Source of the DNA: a virus
IMG/VR virus record: IMGVR_UViG_3300032282_001937
Location: 1-41,238 of that record
Strand: one strand, 5' to 3'
Length of the DNA: 41,238 bases
This document shows positions 1 to 8,093 of this stretch, piece by piece. The stretch's first letter is position 1. Each line of letters begins with the position of its first letter. Position numbers and translations under genes: made by a program. Below the pieces are notes generated by a model, which worked only from the letters and a program-made list of their open reading frames with translations, was not told where the DNA came from and made no database searches.

Positions 1-1215
1 ATTGAAATGACGCCGGAACAGCGTCTCGCGTGGATGCAGGCGTCACTTAAATTCGCGGGGACTCCGGGCCGTCCCGGCGTCGGTCTTGCCGCCGCCGCAG
101 ACACCTATGCCAAGACGCTCTTGGAAGCGCAGGGCCTCCAGCAGAAAGCCGCCTCCACGCAGTCTGAGGCGGAGCGTTCGCGCGCACAGGCAAAACTGGC
201 GGAGCAGGAAGCCGTCAGCAAACAATTTGTGGCTGGTCCCGGTGGATACGCCCGGTTTACCCCCGAAGAGGGCGGCGGCGTCAAAATCGAAGTTCCGCGT
301 ATGCCGCAGGCTGGCGCTGCGACTGTTGTGGGCGGCGATGGGAAAACGACTACGGGCGGCGCGCGTCCTCCTGAAGCTCCAACTGGGCCCTCTGACAAGC
401 CTGAGGCGGTTCGTCAGGTCTTCGACTTCTCTTCTCTTTCGGGCAACGAAAACCCGGAAGAAAAGCTCCGCATTATGAAGTCTATGGGCGAAGAAATCGG
501 CCAGAAGGCTTGGGGCACGAGCGGCGAGCAACTGAAGAAGGACTTTGCGGAAGCCAACGGCCAAGCCCAGTCGGCGGGTCGTGCCGCCACGGATGCGTAC
601 ACTGACCTCAAGGCGCTTGCTAAGTCTGTCACGGGAATCCCGACTTCAGGCCCGCTGACTGCGGGCGCGGCGGCGGATCTCCGGTATAACGTCGCAAACT
701 ATCTCAACACGTTTGCGGGCGCGTTTGGGCAAAGCCTTGGGGCGACCAGCGACAACCTTAGCTCCAAAGAAATCCTTGATAAGCTGAAGGTCCTTTCGAC
801 GCAGGAGCGGCAGCGTGGTCTGGGTCGTGAGGCAGGATTCTGGTTGCAGACGTTGTCTCAGGCTTATCCTAGCGCGGGCATGACGAAGGATTCCGCCAAT
901 TCACTTACGGCGGACCTGATTGTGGCAAACCGTCGCACGCAGGACAGGGCGCAAGTCTATAGCCTGTACGGTCAGTATTCCAACTATGCGGGCGCGAACG
1001 CGGAAGACGTGTTCCGTGCGACCAATCCGTCCAATGCGTATCTCAGGGACAAGGAGATTATCCAAGACCTGCTGAAGCGCACGAAGGTTGTTGACGGCAA
1101 GCCGCAGAATCTCATCACATTGCTCCAGAGCGGTCAGCTGACGCCAGAGCAATTCAATGAGATCGTTAGAAAGCAAAAAGGCGTTACTAATCTGTCCCGC
1201 TACTTTGGGTCGTGA
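1..1215 (+). CDS. Probable internal virion protein, 5'-partial
   Basis: The frame is open to the left edge; the first ATG is at position 7, only two codons in, so the real start may lie outside the window. About 402 residues are visible. The first 75 visible residues are Ala/Gln/Glu-rich and helical, as in a coiled coil, followed by a Gly/Pro-rich linker (about 90-130) and a helical C-terminal half ending in a run rich in Leu, Gln and Glu. No enzymatic motif is recognised. The next gene starts 4 bp after its stop, and the following two also look like large virion proteins, so a role as an ejected or internal core protein is inferred from context only. Nothing in it identifies a named family. 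Confidence 0.6.
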   Translation: MEMTPEQRLAWMQASLKFAGTPGRPGVGLAAAADTYAKTLLEAQGLQQKAASTQSEAERSRAQAKLAEQEAVSKQFVAGPGGYARFTPEEGGGVKIEVPRMPQAGAATVVGGDGKTTTGGARPPEAPTGPSDKPEAVRQVFDFSSLSGNENPEEKLRIMKSMGEEIGQKAWGTSGEQLKKDFAEANGQAQSAGRAATDAYTDLKALAKSVTGIPTSGPLTAGAAADLRYNVANYLNTFAGAFGQSLGATSDNLSSKEILDKLKVLSTQERQRGLGREAGFWLQTLSQAYPSAGMTKDSANSLTADLIVANRRTQDRAQVYSLYGQYSNYAGANAEDVFRATNPSNAYLRDKEIIQDLLKRTKVVDGKPQNLITLLQSGQLTPEQFNEIVRKQKGVTNLSRYFGS

Positions 1216-1218
1216 GCC

Positions 1219-3663
1219 ATGGCTGAGAACAGAGATTATGAGCAACTGTTCTTCGGCGGCTCCGCCCCGAAGAAGGAAGGGGCTGCGCCTACATCTGCGC
1301 CTGCGGAAGCTCCTAAGGCCACGGACTATGAGAACTTGTTTTTTGGCGAGGACAAGTCGAAGACCCCTGCGCAGCGGCAGGCCGCAGCCGCTGAAGAGGC
1401 TTATGAGCAAAAAATTCAGGGCTTGATGCCCAAGGCTAAAGAAATTGTAGAAGGTGGAAAAGGCATATCTGGCGGCAGAACGGGCGCTTTCCTCTCTGGC
1501 GTTGGAGATTTACCGTTCGTCGGTCCCGCGCTTCAGGCGGGTGTGCGCGGTGCGTCCGCCGCACTTGGGCAGGGAGAAGGCAAAAACTTCAGCGAACGCT
1601 ATGAGCAGTTGTCCGCTGAAGATGAAGCGATGAAGCGCGCCTATAAAGAAATCTATCCGGGCTATGGCCTTGCGGGTCAGGTGGCTGGTGCGTTCGTACT
1701 CCCCGCTGGGAAGCTCGCCAAAGGGGCTGAAGCTCTTGCCGCTGCGCGCGGTGCGGGAGCGACGGGGCAAGCAGCCGCCAAGATCGCGGGCTATGGGGCG
1801 GAGGGCGCTGGCTATGGTGCTGCGACTGCTGCGGGCGAAAAGCTCTTTGGAACGGCCCCCGAATCTCAGAAAGAAGGCATACTGGAGTCGGCGGCAACGG
1901 GCGCGGCGCTGGGTGCTGGGCTCTCTGGCGCAGGCATGGCGGGAAGCGCCCTCCTCAAAAAAATAGTTCCAGAGCCTGTTAAGGCCCTTGGACGCACGGA
2001 TGAGCAGCAATGGAATGTGCTGGGCAGAGCCGCCCAGCGCGACGTGGCTGCTGGCGACGTGCGGTTAGACCCTCAAGAAGCTATTCGCAGGATGCAAGCG
2101 GGCCAGCCCGTCAACGTCTCTGATCTGTACGGCGAGAACTTCCGCCGTGAGTATCAGAAGATTTTGGAAACGAACCCTGAGGCGGCTCGCGCATATCAGG
2201 TCCACATGGCGCAGCGCCTGCAAGATCAGGGCACGCGCTTTGAGGATTTCGTCAATAACACGCTCCGTGGCACGGATCGCAATATCGCTGACATCCGCCA
2301 AGACGCGGTTGATCTGGGCAAACAAATGTCCAATCAGCGTTATGCGTCTGCGCTGACCCCCGGTAATGGCTCCGGCTCATGGAACCCAAATTGGGATATG
2401 TGGCTTCGGTCCCCGTCGTTCCGGCAGGCCGTTCAGGCGACTGAAAAAGAAATTAAGGATGAGATGGCTCTTAGGGGCGTCTCTCCTGTCAACTTCCAGT
2501 CTCCCTTCCGCCCAGTTATGAAGATGAACCCCAAAACGGGGCAGTGGGAGCCGAAGATTGACCCGCAGACGGGCCTCCCTGAGTTGCGTGTGGCGTTCAA
2601 GAACCGCGTGGACATCCCGTATTTGGATGCTTTGCAGCGCAATATGAATGGCGTGATTCAGGGTCGGTTTGGTGCTGAGTTTACGCCTCAGGGCGGTTCG
2701 GCGCGCCAGTTGGCGAACAATCGCAAGACCATCATTGATGCGGTGACTGACCCGCAAAGCCCGTTCTACAACCGGGCCTACGCAGAAGCTCGCAGCAAAT
2801 ACGCTGCGTTTTCGGATGAAAAGAACGCTCTGGACTACGGCCAGAGCCTTCTGAGCCGCGTCAACAATTCGGCGGAAGCCGCCAAGATCGCCCGCGAGGC
2901 CCGGTATATGTCTCCTGAGGAGCGTCAACTGGCGACTCAGGGGTTGATGGCGGACATCCTGACGCGCGCCCGCACGGGCGCTGCGCCGGGGGGAATCAAC
3001 ACGCGCAAGCTGGAGCAGTATCTCAGCACGCCGTATATCCGGCAGGCGATGGAGAACATCCTCCTCCCGCAGAATATGCAGCACTTTGAAAAGTACGTTC
3101 GGGCGGAGGCTTTGATCTCCAAGGCCGCGCAGGAAGCCCAGCGCATCAGGACGACCCCACAGGCGTCTCAGGAGATCCGCACGGTTCTCTGGAGCCTTGT
3201 GAACGCCCCCATGGCCGCTGCGCGCTACGCCGCCGTGTGGGCGACCACCCGTGTCAATGAGCGGTATGCCCAGAAGCTGTCGCAGAAGCTCACGTCTAAT
3301 AACCCTGCGGACTTCAAAGAAGCGACGGATATGCTCACGCAGAATCCCGGTCGGTTCCGCAGCTTCGTTCAGTTTATGCTGGAGAACGCTCCGCGCGTTC
3401 CGACGACGGCCTCTGTCCTTGCCGCCCAGCCCAACACGCCGACGGGCTTTGCTGACGGCGGCTTGGTCACGGATACCTCTCCCAAGAAGAAGGAAGAGCA
3501 TATCCATCAGGCGGTGGAGGAGCTTCTGGAAGCCGGGGCACAGCACCCCGCGCCTCCCATGGCCCGTGGCGGCAAAAGCAAGCCTGTCCATCCCGCCAGC
3601 AAAATACCGGGGCGGCACATCCGCTCCTCCGAAATGGGTAACCCTATCTTTGAGGGTCGGTGA
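1219..3663 (+). CDS. Large putative internal/ejection virion protein
   Basis: 814 aa. The N-terminus carries a motif twice, DYEQLFFGG near residue 6 and DYENLFFGED near residue 36. Residues about 75-250 are Gly/Ala-rich with helix-forming hydrophobic stretches, the kind of segment found in ejected channel-forming phage proteins. The middle and C-terminal parts are mixed alpha-helical with many Arg, Gln and Glu. The tail contains ADGGLVTD and MARGGKSK, short Gly-Gly motifs that recur in other virion genes of this window. It starts 4 bp after the preceding gene and its stop overlaps the next start (TGATG), so the three are one operon. Function as a DNA-ejection protein is inferred from size, composition and position; no family is recognised. 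Confidence 0.65.
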   Translation: MAENRDYEQLFFGGSAPKKEGAAPTSAPAEAPKATDYENLFFGEDKSKTPAQRQAAAAEEAYEQKIQGLMPKAKEIVEGGKGISGGRTGAFLSGVGDLPFVGPALQAGVRGASAALGQGEGKNFSERYEQLSAEDEAMKRAYKEIYPGYGLAGQVAGAFVLPAGKLAKGAEALAAARGAGATGQAAAKIAGYGAEGAGYGAATAAGEKLFGTAPESQKEGILESAATGAALGAGLSGAGMAGSALLKKIVPEPVKALGRTDEQQWNVLGRAAQRDVAAGDVRLDPQEAIRRMQAGQPVNVSDLYGENFRREYQKILETNPEAARAYQVHMAQRLQDQGTRFEDFVNNTLRGTDRNIADIRQDAVDLGKQMSNQRYASALTPGNGSGSWNPNWDMWLRSPSFRQAVQATEKEIKDEMALRGVSPVNFQSPFRPVMKMNPKTGQWEPKIDPQTGLPELRVAFKNRVDIPYLDALQRNMNGVIQGRFGAEFTPQGGSARQLANNRKTIIDAVTDPQSPFYNRAYAEARSKYAAFSDEKNALDYGQSLLSRVNNSAEAAKIAREARYMSPEERQLATQGLMADILTRARTGAAPGGINTRKLEQYLSTPYIRQAMENILLPQNMQHFEKYVRAEALISKAAQEAQRIRTTPQASQEIRTVLWSLVNAPMAAARYAAVWATTRVNERYAQKLSQKLTSNNPADFKEATDMLTQNPGRFRSFVQFMLENAPRVPTTASVLAAQPNTPTGFADGGLVTDTSPKKKEEHIHQAVEELLEAGAQHPAPPMARGGKSKPVHPASKIPGRHIRSSEMGNPIFEGR

Positions 3664-5579
3664 TGGCCGAAGAATCAGACGCTGAACGACTGGCTGCTTT
3701 ACTGGCAAACGCCGCTCGTGCGCCCAAGACCCTGTCGCTGTCCCAGAAAGCTGCGGATGGCACGGAGTACCGTGGAGGGGCGACCTTTGCTGGCCCTAGC
3801 GTAGGCGTTCAGGGCGGCTTGGGCATGAACTTTGGCGGGGGCCGTCTGGACTTTGACGCCAACTATAATCGGGCACCCCAAGCGCGCCCGCAGTTTGGCG
3901 CGAAGATCGGGTTCACCAAGAAGTTTGCGAAAGGTGGGGCGGCTGAAGATTTCATTCCCCATGACGATCCGCGTCGCCTACAGAACCTTGAGCAGTGGGG
4001 CGCTGCGAAAGATGAGGATGGAACCCCTAAAAGGTTCTTTCATAATTCAAACCGCAGTTTCTCCGCCTTTGATACGAAGAGAAGCGAATTAGGCGCGCAT
4101 TTTGGCACGGCTAATCAAGCGGCGAATATCAAGGAAAACCAAGACAATCCTTTGGGTGGACGGCAGACTTATGGCGTTCATTTAAATATCCAAAACCCCT
4201 TGCGCCTTAGGGACGAAAAAGACTTCTCATCAGAAGGAGTCGCTAGCCAGCTTTATGACATGGGTATTATAAATGAGAAACTCTACGACAAGCTGGTGAC
4301 GGGGGATTATCGTTCTGAAGAGGCGGCTCAGAAAGCGGCTCAGAACGCGATTATGAAAGCTGGATATGATGGCGTTGTCTATTTAAACCGCCATGAGGGA
4401 CTAAACCAGCATCCTGATCCTGAAGAAAACGAAAAGCGTTTGTTTTGGCATTACGCGATGTCAACGCGCGTCAATGACGATGAGTTCAAACAAAAGTTTC
4501 CTGAGGCGGAAGATTCATACATTGCTTTCCGTCCCAACAACATCAAGTCCGCTATTGGGAACAATGGGAACTTTGATCCCGAAGAAGACGACATGAACAA
4601 AGCCCGTGGCGGCGCTGTAGACGACGCTGCACAGGGCCTATTGGATCAGGGTGGCTCTGAGGATCGCGACGACTATCGCTCGCAGTTCACGCAGGACGTG
4701 TATCACGGCACCCAGAAAGACTTTCCTGAGTTTCAGGTGGACAGCGGCCAATACAGCTTAAGCCGTGGGCTAGGTGTCCATGTCGCGAAAGACCCAGCCG
4801 TATCTAGTTCGGAGTATTTCACGGCTCGCGGTGGAGACAACACTGGTGCAAACGTCAAACCCTTGAGGACGTTGCCGGACCATAAGTTTTTCCCTGTAGA
4901 GCAAAAACTTCTGCCGTATTTAGAGGAAGGCACGGAACGCGCGCCTCATACGGTTGAATCCGACGACCGTTCTGTTGCACGGGAAATCTTGGCGCACGCC
5001 TATGAAGCGGATGCGGTTCGCGGCGGCGATTTGCTTAAGAAAGAGCTTCGTCGGCAGCGTCGGATGTCTGATGATGAGGCTGAAGAGTCCGTGATGAAAT
5101 TGTTGTCGGGCCATCCAATCGACAACGGTTCGACTAAAGCCAACAGCATAAGGCACTTGGTCGATAATTATTATATGGTTCCGTATGAGGACCAAGACCG
5201 CAAATGGGCGATCCGGTCATTTCAAAACCATCTTCGTAGCAAGGGCTACGCGGGCGTAAAATACCTTAACACATCCCCTAATGAGACTAAGGGGGTCGAA
5301 GACCCGACGTGCTACATTGTATTCCCACGCACGACTGAGAAAGGGGATTACCCTCTCCGTGGCCGGTTCGCCAAGTTCGACCCGGAGAAGCGCGGCGAAC
5401 CTGACCTCATGTCGAACAAGGGCGGCAGAATCCGCCGCTACACTGGCGGGCGCATCCCTGAGATGGATAAACGGTTCAAGGACGCCAAAAAAATCATTGA
5501 TGGGCAGACAAAGGAAATCTTGAAGGTGCCTGACGACGTTGTCGCCCGCGCCCTCAAGATCGCCGCCACGAAGTTCTAG
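3663..5579 (+). CDS. Virion-associated protein with two ADP-ribosyltransferase-like domains
   Basis: 638 aa. Two regions resemble the ADP-ribosyltransferase (ART) domains found in phage 'polyvalent' and head proteins. Domain 1 (about residues 115-315) has FFHNSN, then a GAHFGT turn, GYDGVVYLNR and a closing YIAFRPNNIKSAIGNNG. Domain 2 (about 345-590) has VYHGT, GLGVHVAKDP, KGYAGVKYLN and CYIVFP. The H-x-N/G start and the 'Y-I-x-F' end are typical of the fold; the full catalytic set cannot be assigned by eye. The ends are Gly-Gly-rich (FAKGGAAEDF, NKGGRIRRYTGGR). The ATG at 3663 overlaps the previous stop as TGATG with GAGGG upstream; a GTG at 3660 is an alternative. It probably enters the cell with the DNA and modifies host proteins, but this is inference. 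Its stop shares CTAG with the convergent minus-strand gene. Confidence 0.72.
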   Translation: MAEESDAERLAALLANAARAPKTLSLSQKAADGTEYRGGATFAGPSVGVQGGLGMNFGGGRLDFDANYNRAPQARPQFGAKIGFTKKFAKGGAAEDFIPHDDPRRLQNLEQWGAAKDEDGTPKRFFHNSNRSFSAFDTKRSELGAHFGTANQAANIKENQDNPLGGRQTYGVHLNIQNPLRLRDEKDFSSEGVASQLYDMGIINEKLYDKLVTGDYRSEEAAQKAAQNAIMKAGYDGVVYLNRHEGLNQHPDPEENEKRLFWHYAMSTRVNDDEFKQKFPEAEDSYIAFRPNNIKSAIGNNGNFDPEEDDMNKARGGAVDDAAQGLLDQGGSEDRDDYRSQFTQDVYHGTQKDFPEFQVDSGQYSLSRGLGVHVAKDPAVSSSEYFTARGGDNTGANVKPLRTLPDHKFFPVEQKLLPYLEEGTERAPHTVESDDRSVAREILAHAYEADAVRGGDLLKKELRRQRRMSDDEAEESVMKLLSGHPIDNGSTKANSIRHLVDNYYMVPYEDQDRKWAIRSFQNHLRSKGYAGVKYLNTSPNETKGVEDPTCYIVFPRTTEKGDYPLRGRFAKFDPEKRGEPDLMSNKGGRIRRYTGGRIPEMDKRFKDAKKIIDGQTKEILKVPDDVVARALKIAATKF

Positions 5580-5857
5580 CCCTTCTTGAGCTTAATGGTG
5601 TAACGGCACCCGCAGACGAAGCGCAGATTATGCGTTCCGTCTCCGTACTGCCGTTCCCATGTGATCCATCCCAGATCACGGGCGCACCTTAGGCTGGCAC
5701 AGAGGGTGCCCATCTTCATGCCTACAATCCCGCCTATCTCTTCCAGAGTGGCGTCGAAGGAACCGGGCCCGTAGTTGTCGATCAGGCGGAGGATCATCAC
5801 CTGTTCGCGGGCGCGGGCTTTCTTATGCCACAGGACTTTCTGAACAATCGTTGTCAT
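5576..5857 (-). CDS. Small winged-helix DNA-binding-like protein
   Basis: 93 aa. The centre reads as a winged helix-turn-helix: ATLEEIGGIVGMKMGT is the helix-turn-helix, followed by a second helix (LCASLRCARDLGW) and a beta wing (ITWERQYGDGTH). Three cysteines near the C-terminus (VCGCRY) could bind metal but are too few for a defined motif. GAGGTTGAT precedes the ATG. It is the last gene of the minus-strand operon and ends tail to tail with the late virion gene, the two stops sharing CTAG with no terminator between. A regulatory role is plausible; no family name is assigned. Confidence 0.6.
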   Translation of the reverse strand: MTTIVQKVLWHKKARAREQVMILRLIDNYGPGSFDATLEEIGGIVGMKMGTLCASLRCARDLGWITWERQYGDGTHNLRFVCGCRYTIKLKKG

Positions 5858-5864
5858 ATCAACC

Positions 5865-6182
5865 TCAATTTGGCTTTGTCTTCACAATAGTCGCTTGCAG
5901 AGGCTGGTACGTCTCCAAGAACTTCTTGGTGATCTCCCGCATTTGCGTGAAGGTCTTGTCGATCATGTCGTCTTCCAGACTGGATGAATTCAGGAAGTGG
6001 ATGATGAACATGAGGGCGAGGGTCGTTTCGACAGGGCCGACCTCCTTGATCTCAAAGACCTTGAGAAAGTCGGCGTTTGCCTTGTCAAAATCTGCGGTAA
6101 ACTTGACCAAGATTGGCACCAAGTCTTCCGCCAGCTTCAGAGGCAGGTCCAGCGGGTTAATTACGGGCTGTTCGATAGTCAT
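5865..6182 (-). CDS. Hypothetical helical protein
   Basis: 105 aa, not recognised. It is predicted largely alpha-helical, with a hydrophobic stretch in the middle (VETTLALMFIIHFLNSSS) that is too polar at its ends to be a clear membrane segment, and an acidic start and basic end. GGGAGAAATGAG precedes the ATG, and the ribosome site overlaps the end of the HNH gene, whose stop is 2 bp away. It belongs to the compact minus-strand operon 5576-10689 and is probably co-translated with its neighbours. No function can be proposed from the sequence. Confidence 0.6.
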   Translation of the reverse strand: MTIEQPVINPLDLPLKLAEDLVPILVKFTADFDKANADFLKVFEIKEVGPVETTLALMFIIHFLNSSSLEDDMIDKTFTQMREITKKFLETYQPLQATIVKTKPN

Positions 6183-6183
6183 C

Positions 6184-6540
6184 TCATTTCTCCCTTAGGA
6201 CGATAGACCCGTCCATTTTTCGCTTGAATTTGGACTTGCGTCCGAAGGGCATGGGGGAACGCGAAACCTTTGCCCCCAGATGACGGGCCTCACGTCTCTT
6301 GGCTTTAGCGATGTTGCCCACGTCATCTTTAGTCTTGGCGGCATGGCACTTGTTGTGCGCTACCTCCCAATTGGATTCATCGTCAGCGCCGCCCATCTGG
6401 AACGGAATGACGTGTTCTATGTCCCACGCCTCCCCCGGCTTGACTGGGCCTCCACAGAGGTAGCAGACGCCCTTCTTTTTAAGGAAGAAGGCGGTTCTGG
6501 CTGTCGTGGAGACGCGCTTGCGGGTGCGTTTCTCAGTCAC
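6184..6540 (-). CDS. HNH endonuclease
   Basis: 118 aa. A zinc-knuckle pair C26-x2-C29 is followed by the HNH core: IEHVIPF with H43, N57 in the ESN segment, then H62 and C65-H66 (AHNKCHAAKTKDD). This is the beta-beta-alpha-metal nuclease fold. The C-terminus is very basic (RRE, KSKFKRK), fitting DNA contact. It starts at GTG with AAAGGA at good spacing and overlaps the upstream gene by 8 bp. It could be a homing-type or packaging-associated nuclease; its place in the early recombination operon, far from the terminase, favours DNA processing or host-DNA attack rather than packaging. Confidence 0.88.
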   Translation of the reverse strand: MTEKRTRKRVSTTARTAFFLKKKGVCYLCGGPVKPGEAWDIEHVIPFQMGGADDESNWEVAHNKCHAAKTKDDVGNIAKAKRREARHLGAKVSRSPMPFGRKSKFKRKMDGSIVLREK

Positions 6541-6802
6541 GATTGTCCTTTGACAAAAACTGAAGGTACGGGAGCGTCACTTTCTTTTTTGGGCCAGTTG
6601 GCTGGCGTCTGGGGTTGTCCTGTATAAGAGCGTTTTCATAAACGCCATCTTCCCATAGTTTCTTTTTGTTTCGTGTTCTTCTTCTGCGATTGACGTGTCC
6701 TGCGGTACGCGGATTACGGTTTTGCTTGATTAGTTCCAGAGCCTCATCAAGAGTCCGCGCCATACGGAAAAAAGAACCAGTTGTCTGCCCTTTGTTAGCC
6801 AT
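6533..6802 (-). CDS. Hypothetical basic protein
   Basis: 89 aa from the ATG at 6802, which overlaps the methyltransferase stop as TAATG with AGGG upstream; a GTG nine bases earlier would add three residues. The centre is strongly basic (VNRRRRTRNKKKLW), suggesting nucleic-acid binding. The N-terminal part contains ARTLDEALELIKQNRN, a likely helix. The coupling to the methyltransferase upstream and the HNH gene downstream may be functional, but no family is recognised. Confidence 0.55.
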   Translation of the reverse strand: MANKGQTTGSFFRMARTLDEALELIKQNRNPRTAGHVNRRRRTRNKKKLWEDGVYENALIQDNPRRQPTGPKKKVTLPYLQFLSKDNRD

Positions 6803-7398
6803 TACAGCCACCCTATTGTAGGTTCTCCCTCATGGGAGTGGTCCCAGACGAACCATGCAAAGGCTATCATACCCCCGGCCTTATACGCATCCTCATCCCC
6901 ATTCCGGCTGAGTTTGGGGCGCGCAGAAAAGACCCAGACTCTCTTAAGAGGGGAATTAGCCAAAAAGACGCTCCGCTTCTTTCCCTCCAAGAAGGCCAGC
7001 TTGAGAAATAGGGCGACTTTGCCGTTGGTGCGGCTTAGGGCCTGTTCAGCAAACTGCTGGGCGTAGCGAAATGGCGGATTGGTGATAACGTGATCCGCCA
7101 CAATGTCATTCGGTGTTAGGAAGTCCACGCCAGAGACGCCGAATCCCCGGTTGTACAGGTCTGAGGAAATGACAGGGAGGCCCTGTTCCGTCAGGACGCG
7201 GGATATAGCTCCGTCGCCGCAGGCAGGCTCCCAGACCACGCCGGAGAACGATTCAACCTCCAGAAGAGCCTCTATGACCCTTCTGGGTGTCGCATAGAAA
7301 TCGTCCGCAGGACGGCCCTTGGAGGTGCCTACAAGGCTCTGCGCCCGTTTCCGACGCTTATCCTCATCAGAAGGGAATAGAGTCGTCTGGTCCGTCAT
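6802..7398 (-). CDS. DNA methyltransferase (NPPF class)
   Basis: 198 aa from the ATG at 7398. SAM-binding motif I is WEPACGDGA (residues 56-64) and the catalytic motif IV is NPPF (107-110), as in N6-adenine methyltransferases of the M.TaqI/HsdM type. LKLAFLEG in the second half fits the region after motif IV. It is short and has no separate target-recognition domain, as often seen in phage-encoded enzymes; specificity cannot be read. A longer frame up to 7488 exists, but the added 30 residues overlap the next gene more and look random. The start lies 32 bp inside the upstream gene and the stop overlaps the downstream start. No cognate restriction enzyme is beside it, so protection of phage DNA or regulation is more likely than a complete restriction-modification system. 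Confidence 0.82.
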   Translation of the reverse strand: MTDQTTLFPSDEDKRRKRAQSLVGTSKGRPADDFYATPRRVIEALLEVESFSGVVWEPACGDGAISRVLTEQGLPVISSDLYNRGFGVSGVDFLTPNDIVADHVITNPPFRYAQQFAEQALSRTNGKVALFLKLAFLEGKKRSVFLANSPLKRVWVFSARPKLSRNGDEDAYKAGGMIAFAWFVWDHSHEGEPTIGWL

Positions 7399-7636
7399 TG
7401 CGGGGGGCCTTATTAAAAGAGAAGTTAGGCTGCGAGGCGGCAGGCTGCTGCCCAGTTTTTTCGGTAATAGAAACGGAAATCCATTCATTCCCGTTACGGT
7501 CAGTTCTCCGCCATCCGCTCAAGAGATATTCTGTTTCGCCAACTTTCAGAGAGCCTGTCAGATCAGGGCTTTTTTCAGTCTTTTTCTTATTGTTAATAAA
7601 CATAGAGCCTGAATTTGGCCGTAAGTCATACGCCAT
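7367..7636 (-). CDS. DUF736-like protein with an SSB-type acidic tail
   Basis: 89 aa. The N-terminal 55 residues (GSMFINNKKKTEKSPDLTG, then GETEYLLSGWRR and NGNEWISVSI) follow the pattern of small OB-fold-like phage/plasmid proteins of the DUF736 type. A disordered Gln/Ala/Asn linker then leads to a C-terminus of DDSIPF, nearly the DDDIPF tip with which bacterial SSB recruits partners. Together this suggests a small single-strand DNA-binding protein or an SSB mimic serving the ERF/YqaJ recombination genes upstream. GGAAGG precedes the ATG; the gene overlaps its upstream neighbour by 11 bp and the methyltransferase by 32 bp. The tail is seen directly; the DNA-binding role is inferred. Confidence 0.65.
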   Translation of the reverse strand: MAYDLRPNSGSMFINNKKKTEKSPDLTGSLKVGETEYLLSGWRRTDRNGNEWISVSITEKTGQQPAASQPNFSFNKAPRNDGPDDSIPF

Positions 7637-8090
7637 CTCGTTTTTCCTTCCATATGTCGTTTAAGGAGAAGCCCAGCATCTCCTCAACCTCGTGAATCAA
7701 ATCCTCCGCCGCCATGCCGGGGATAATCTCCGTGACGATGCAATCCATGGCCGCATCAAAAAACTTGCGGAACTCATCCTGTGGCATGGCTTTGAAGCTG
7801 ATGGACTTGGTCGTCCAAAAGAACTGATCGCCGTGAAAGTGAACTTGCTCCACATACCCAAGGCGGACCTTTAGCCACAGAAGCAATTGGTCCGGCTTAT
7901 GGTAAGTTTCATGGTTGGTGCAGACCTTCTGTAGAAGCGCCCAGAAGAATCGGTGCTGGCGGCTGCTCCGTTGGCGAGAGAGCGTTACCTTCAACTCTTT
8001 GCCTTCGGGCAACTCAAACAGCGCCTCTTCATCTGAGAGAGAACAGGGGACCAGAGCGGCCCCCTTCCTCTTCACATAAAGCGGCTCCAT
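7626..8090 (-). CDS. DUF1367/NinB-like recombination-associated protein
   Basis: 154 aa. The core VTLSRQRSSRQHRFFWALLQ and the later SISFKAMPQDEFRKFFDAAM resemble phage proteins of the DUF1367 type, which sit in lambdoid recombination/nin regions and share the 'R..N/HRF.WALL' and 'D.F..F...' patterns with NinB. NinB binds single-stranded DNA and assists recombination; whether this protein does so is inference. It lies 3 bp after the ERF gene and overlaps the SSB-tailed protein by 11 bp, placing it inside a recombination operon. The Asp/Glu-rich C-terminus is helical. Confidence 0.6.
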   Translation of the reverse strand: MEPLYVKRKGAALVPCSLSDEEALFELPEGKELKVTLSRQRSSRQHRFFWALLQKVCTNHETYHKPDQLLLWLKVRLGYVEQVHFHGDQFFWTTKSISFKAMPQDEFRKFFDAAMDCIVTEIIPGMAAEDLIHEVEEMLGFSLNDIWKEKRDGV

Positions 8091-8093
8091 GGG

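Noticed and set aside
2377-3708. A 443-codon frame on the minus strand
   Set aside because: It lies wholly opposite two virion genes; the translation is Arg/Leu/His-rich and shows no motif, typical of a shadow frame in GC-rich DNA.
6802-7398. CcrM-type GANTC methyltransferase
   Set aside because: The enzyme has NPPF with motif I before it, whereas CcrM is a beta-class enzyme with DPPY before motif I; GANTC specificity cannot be claimed.
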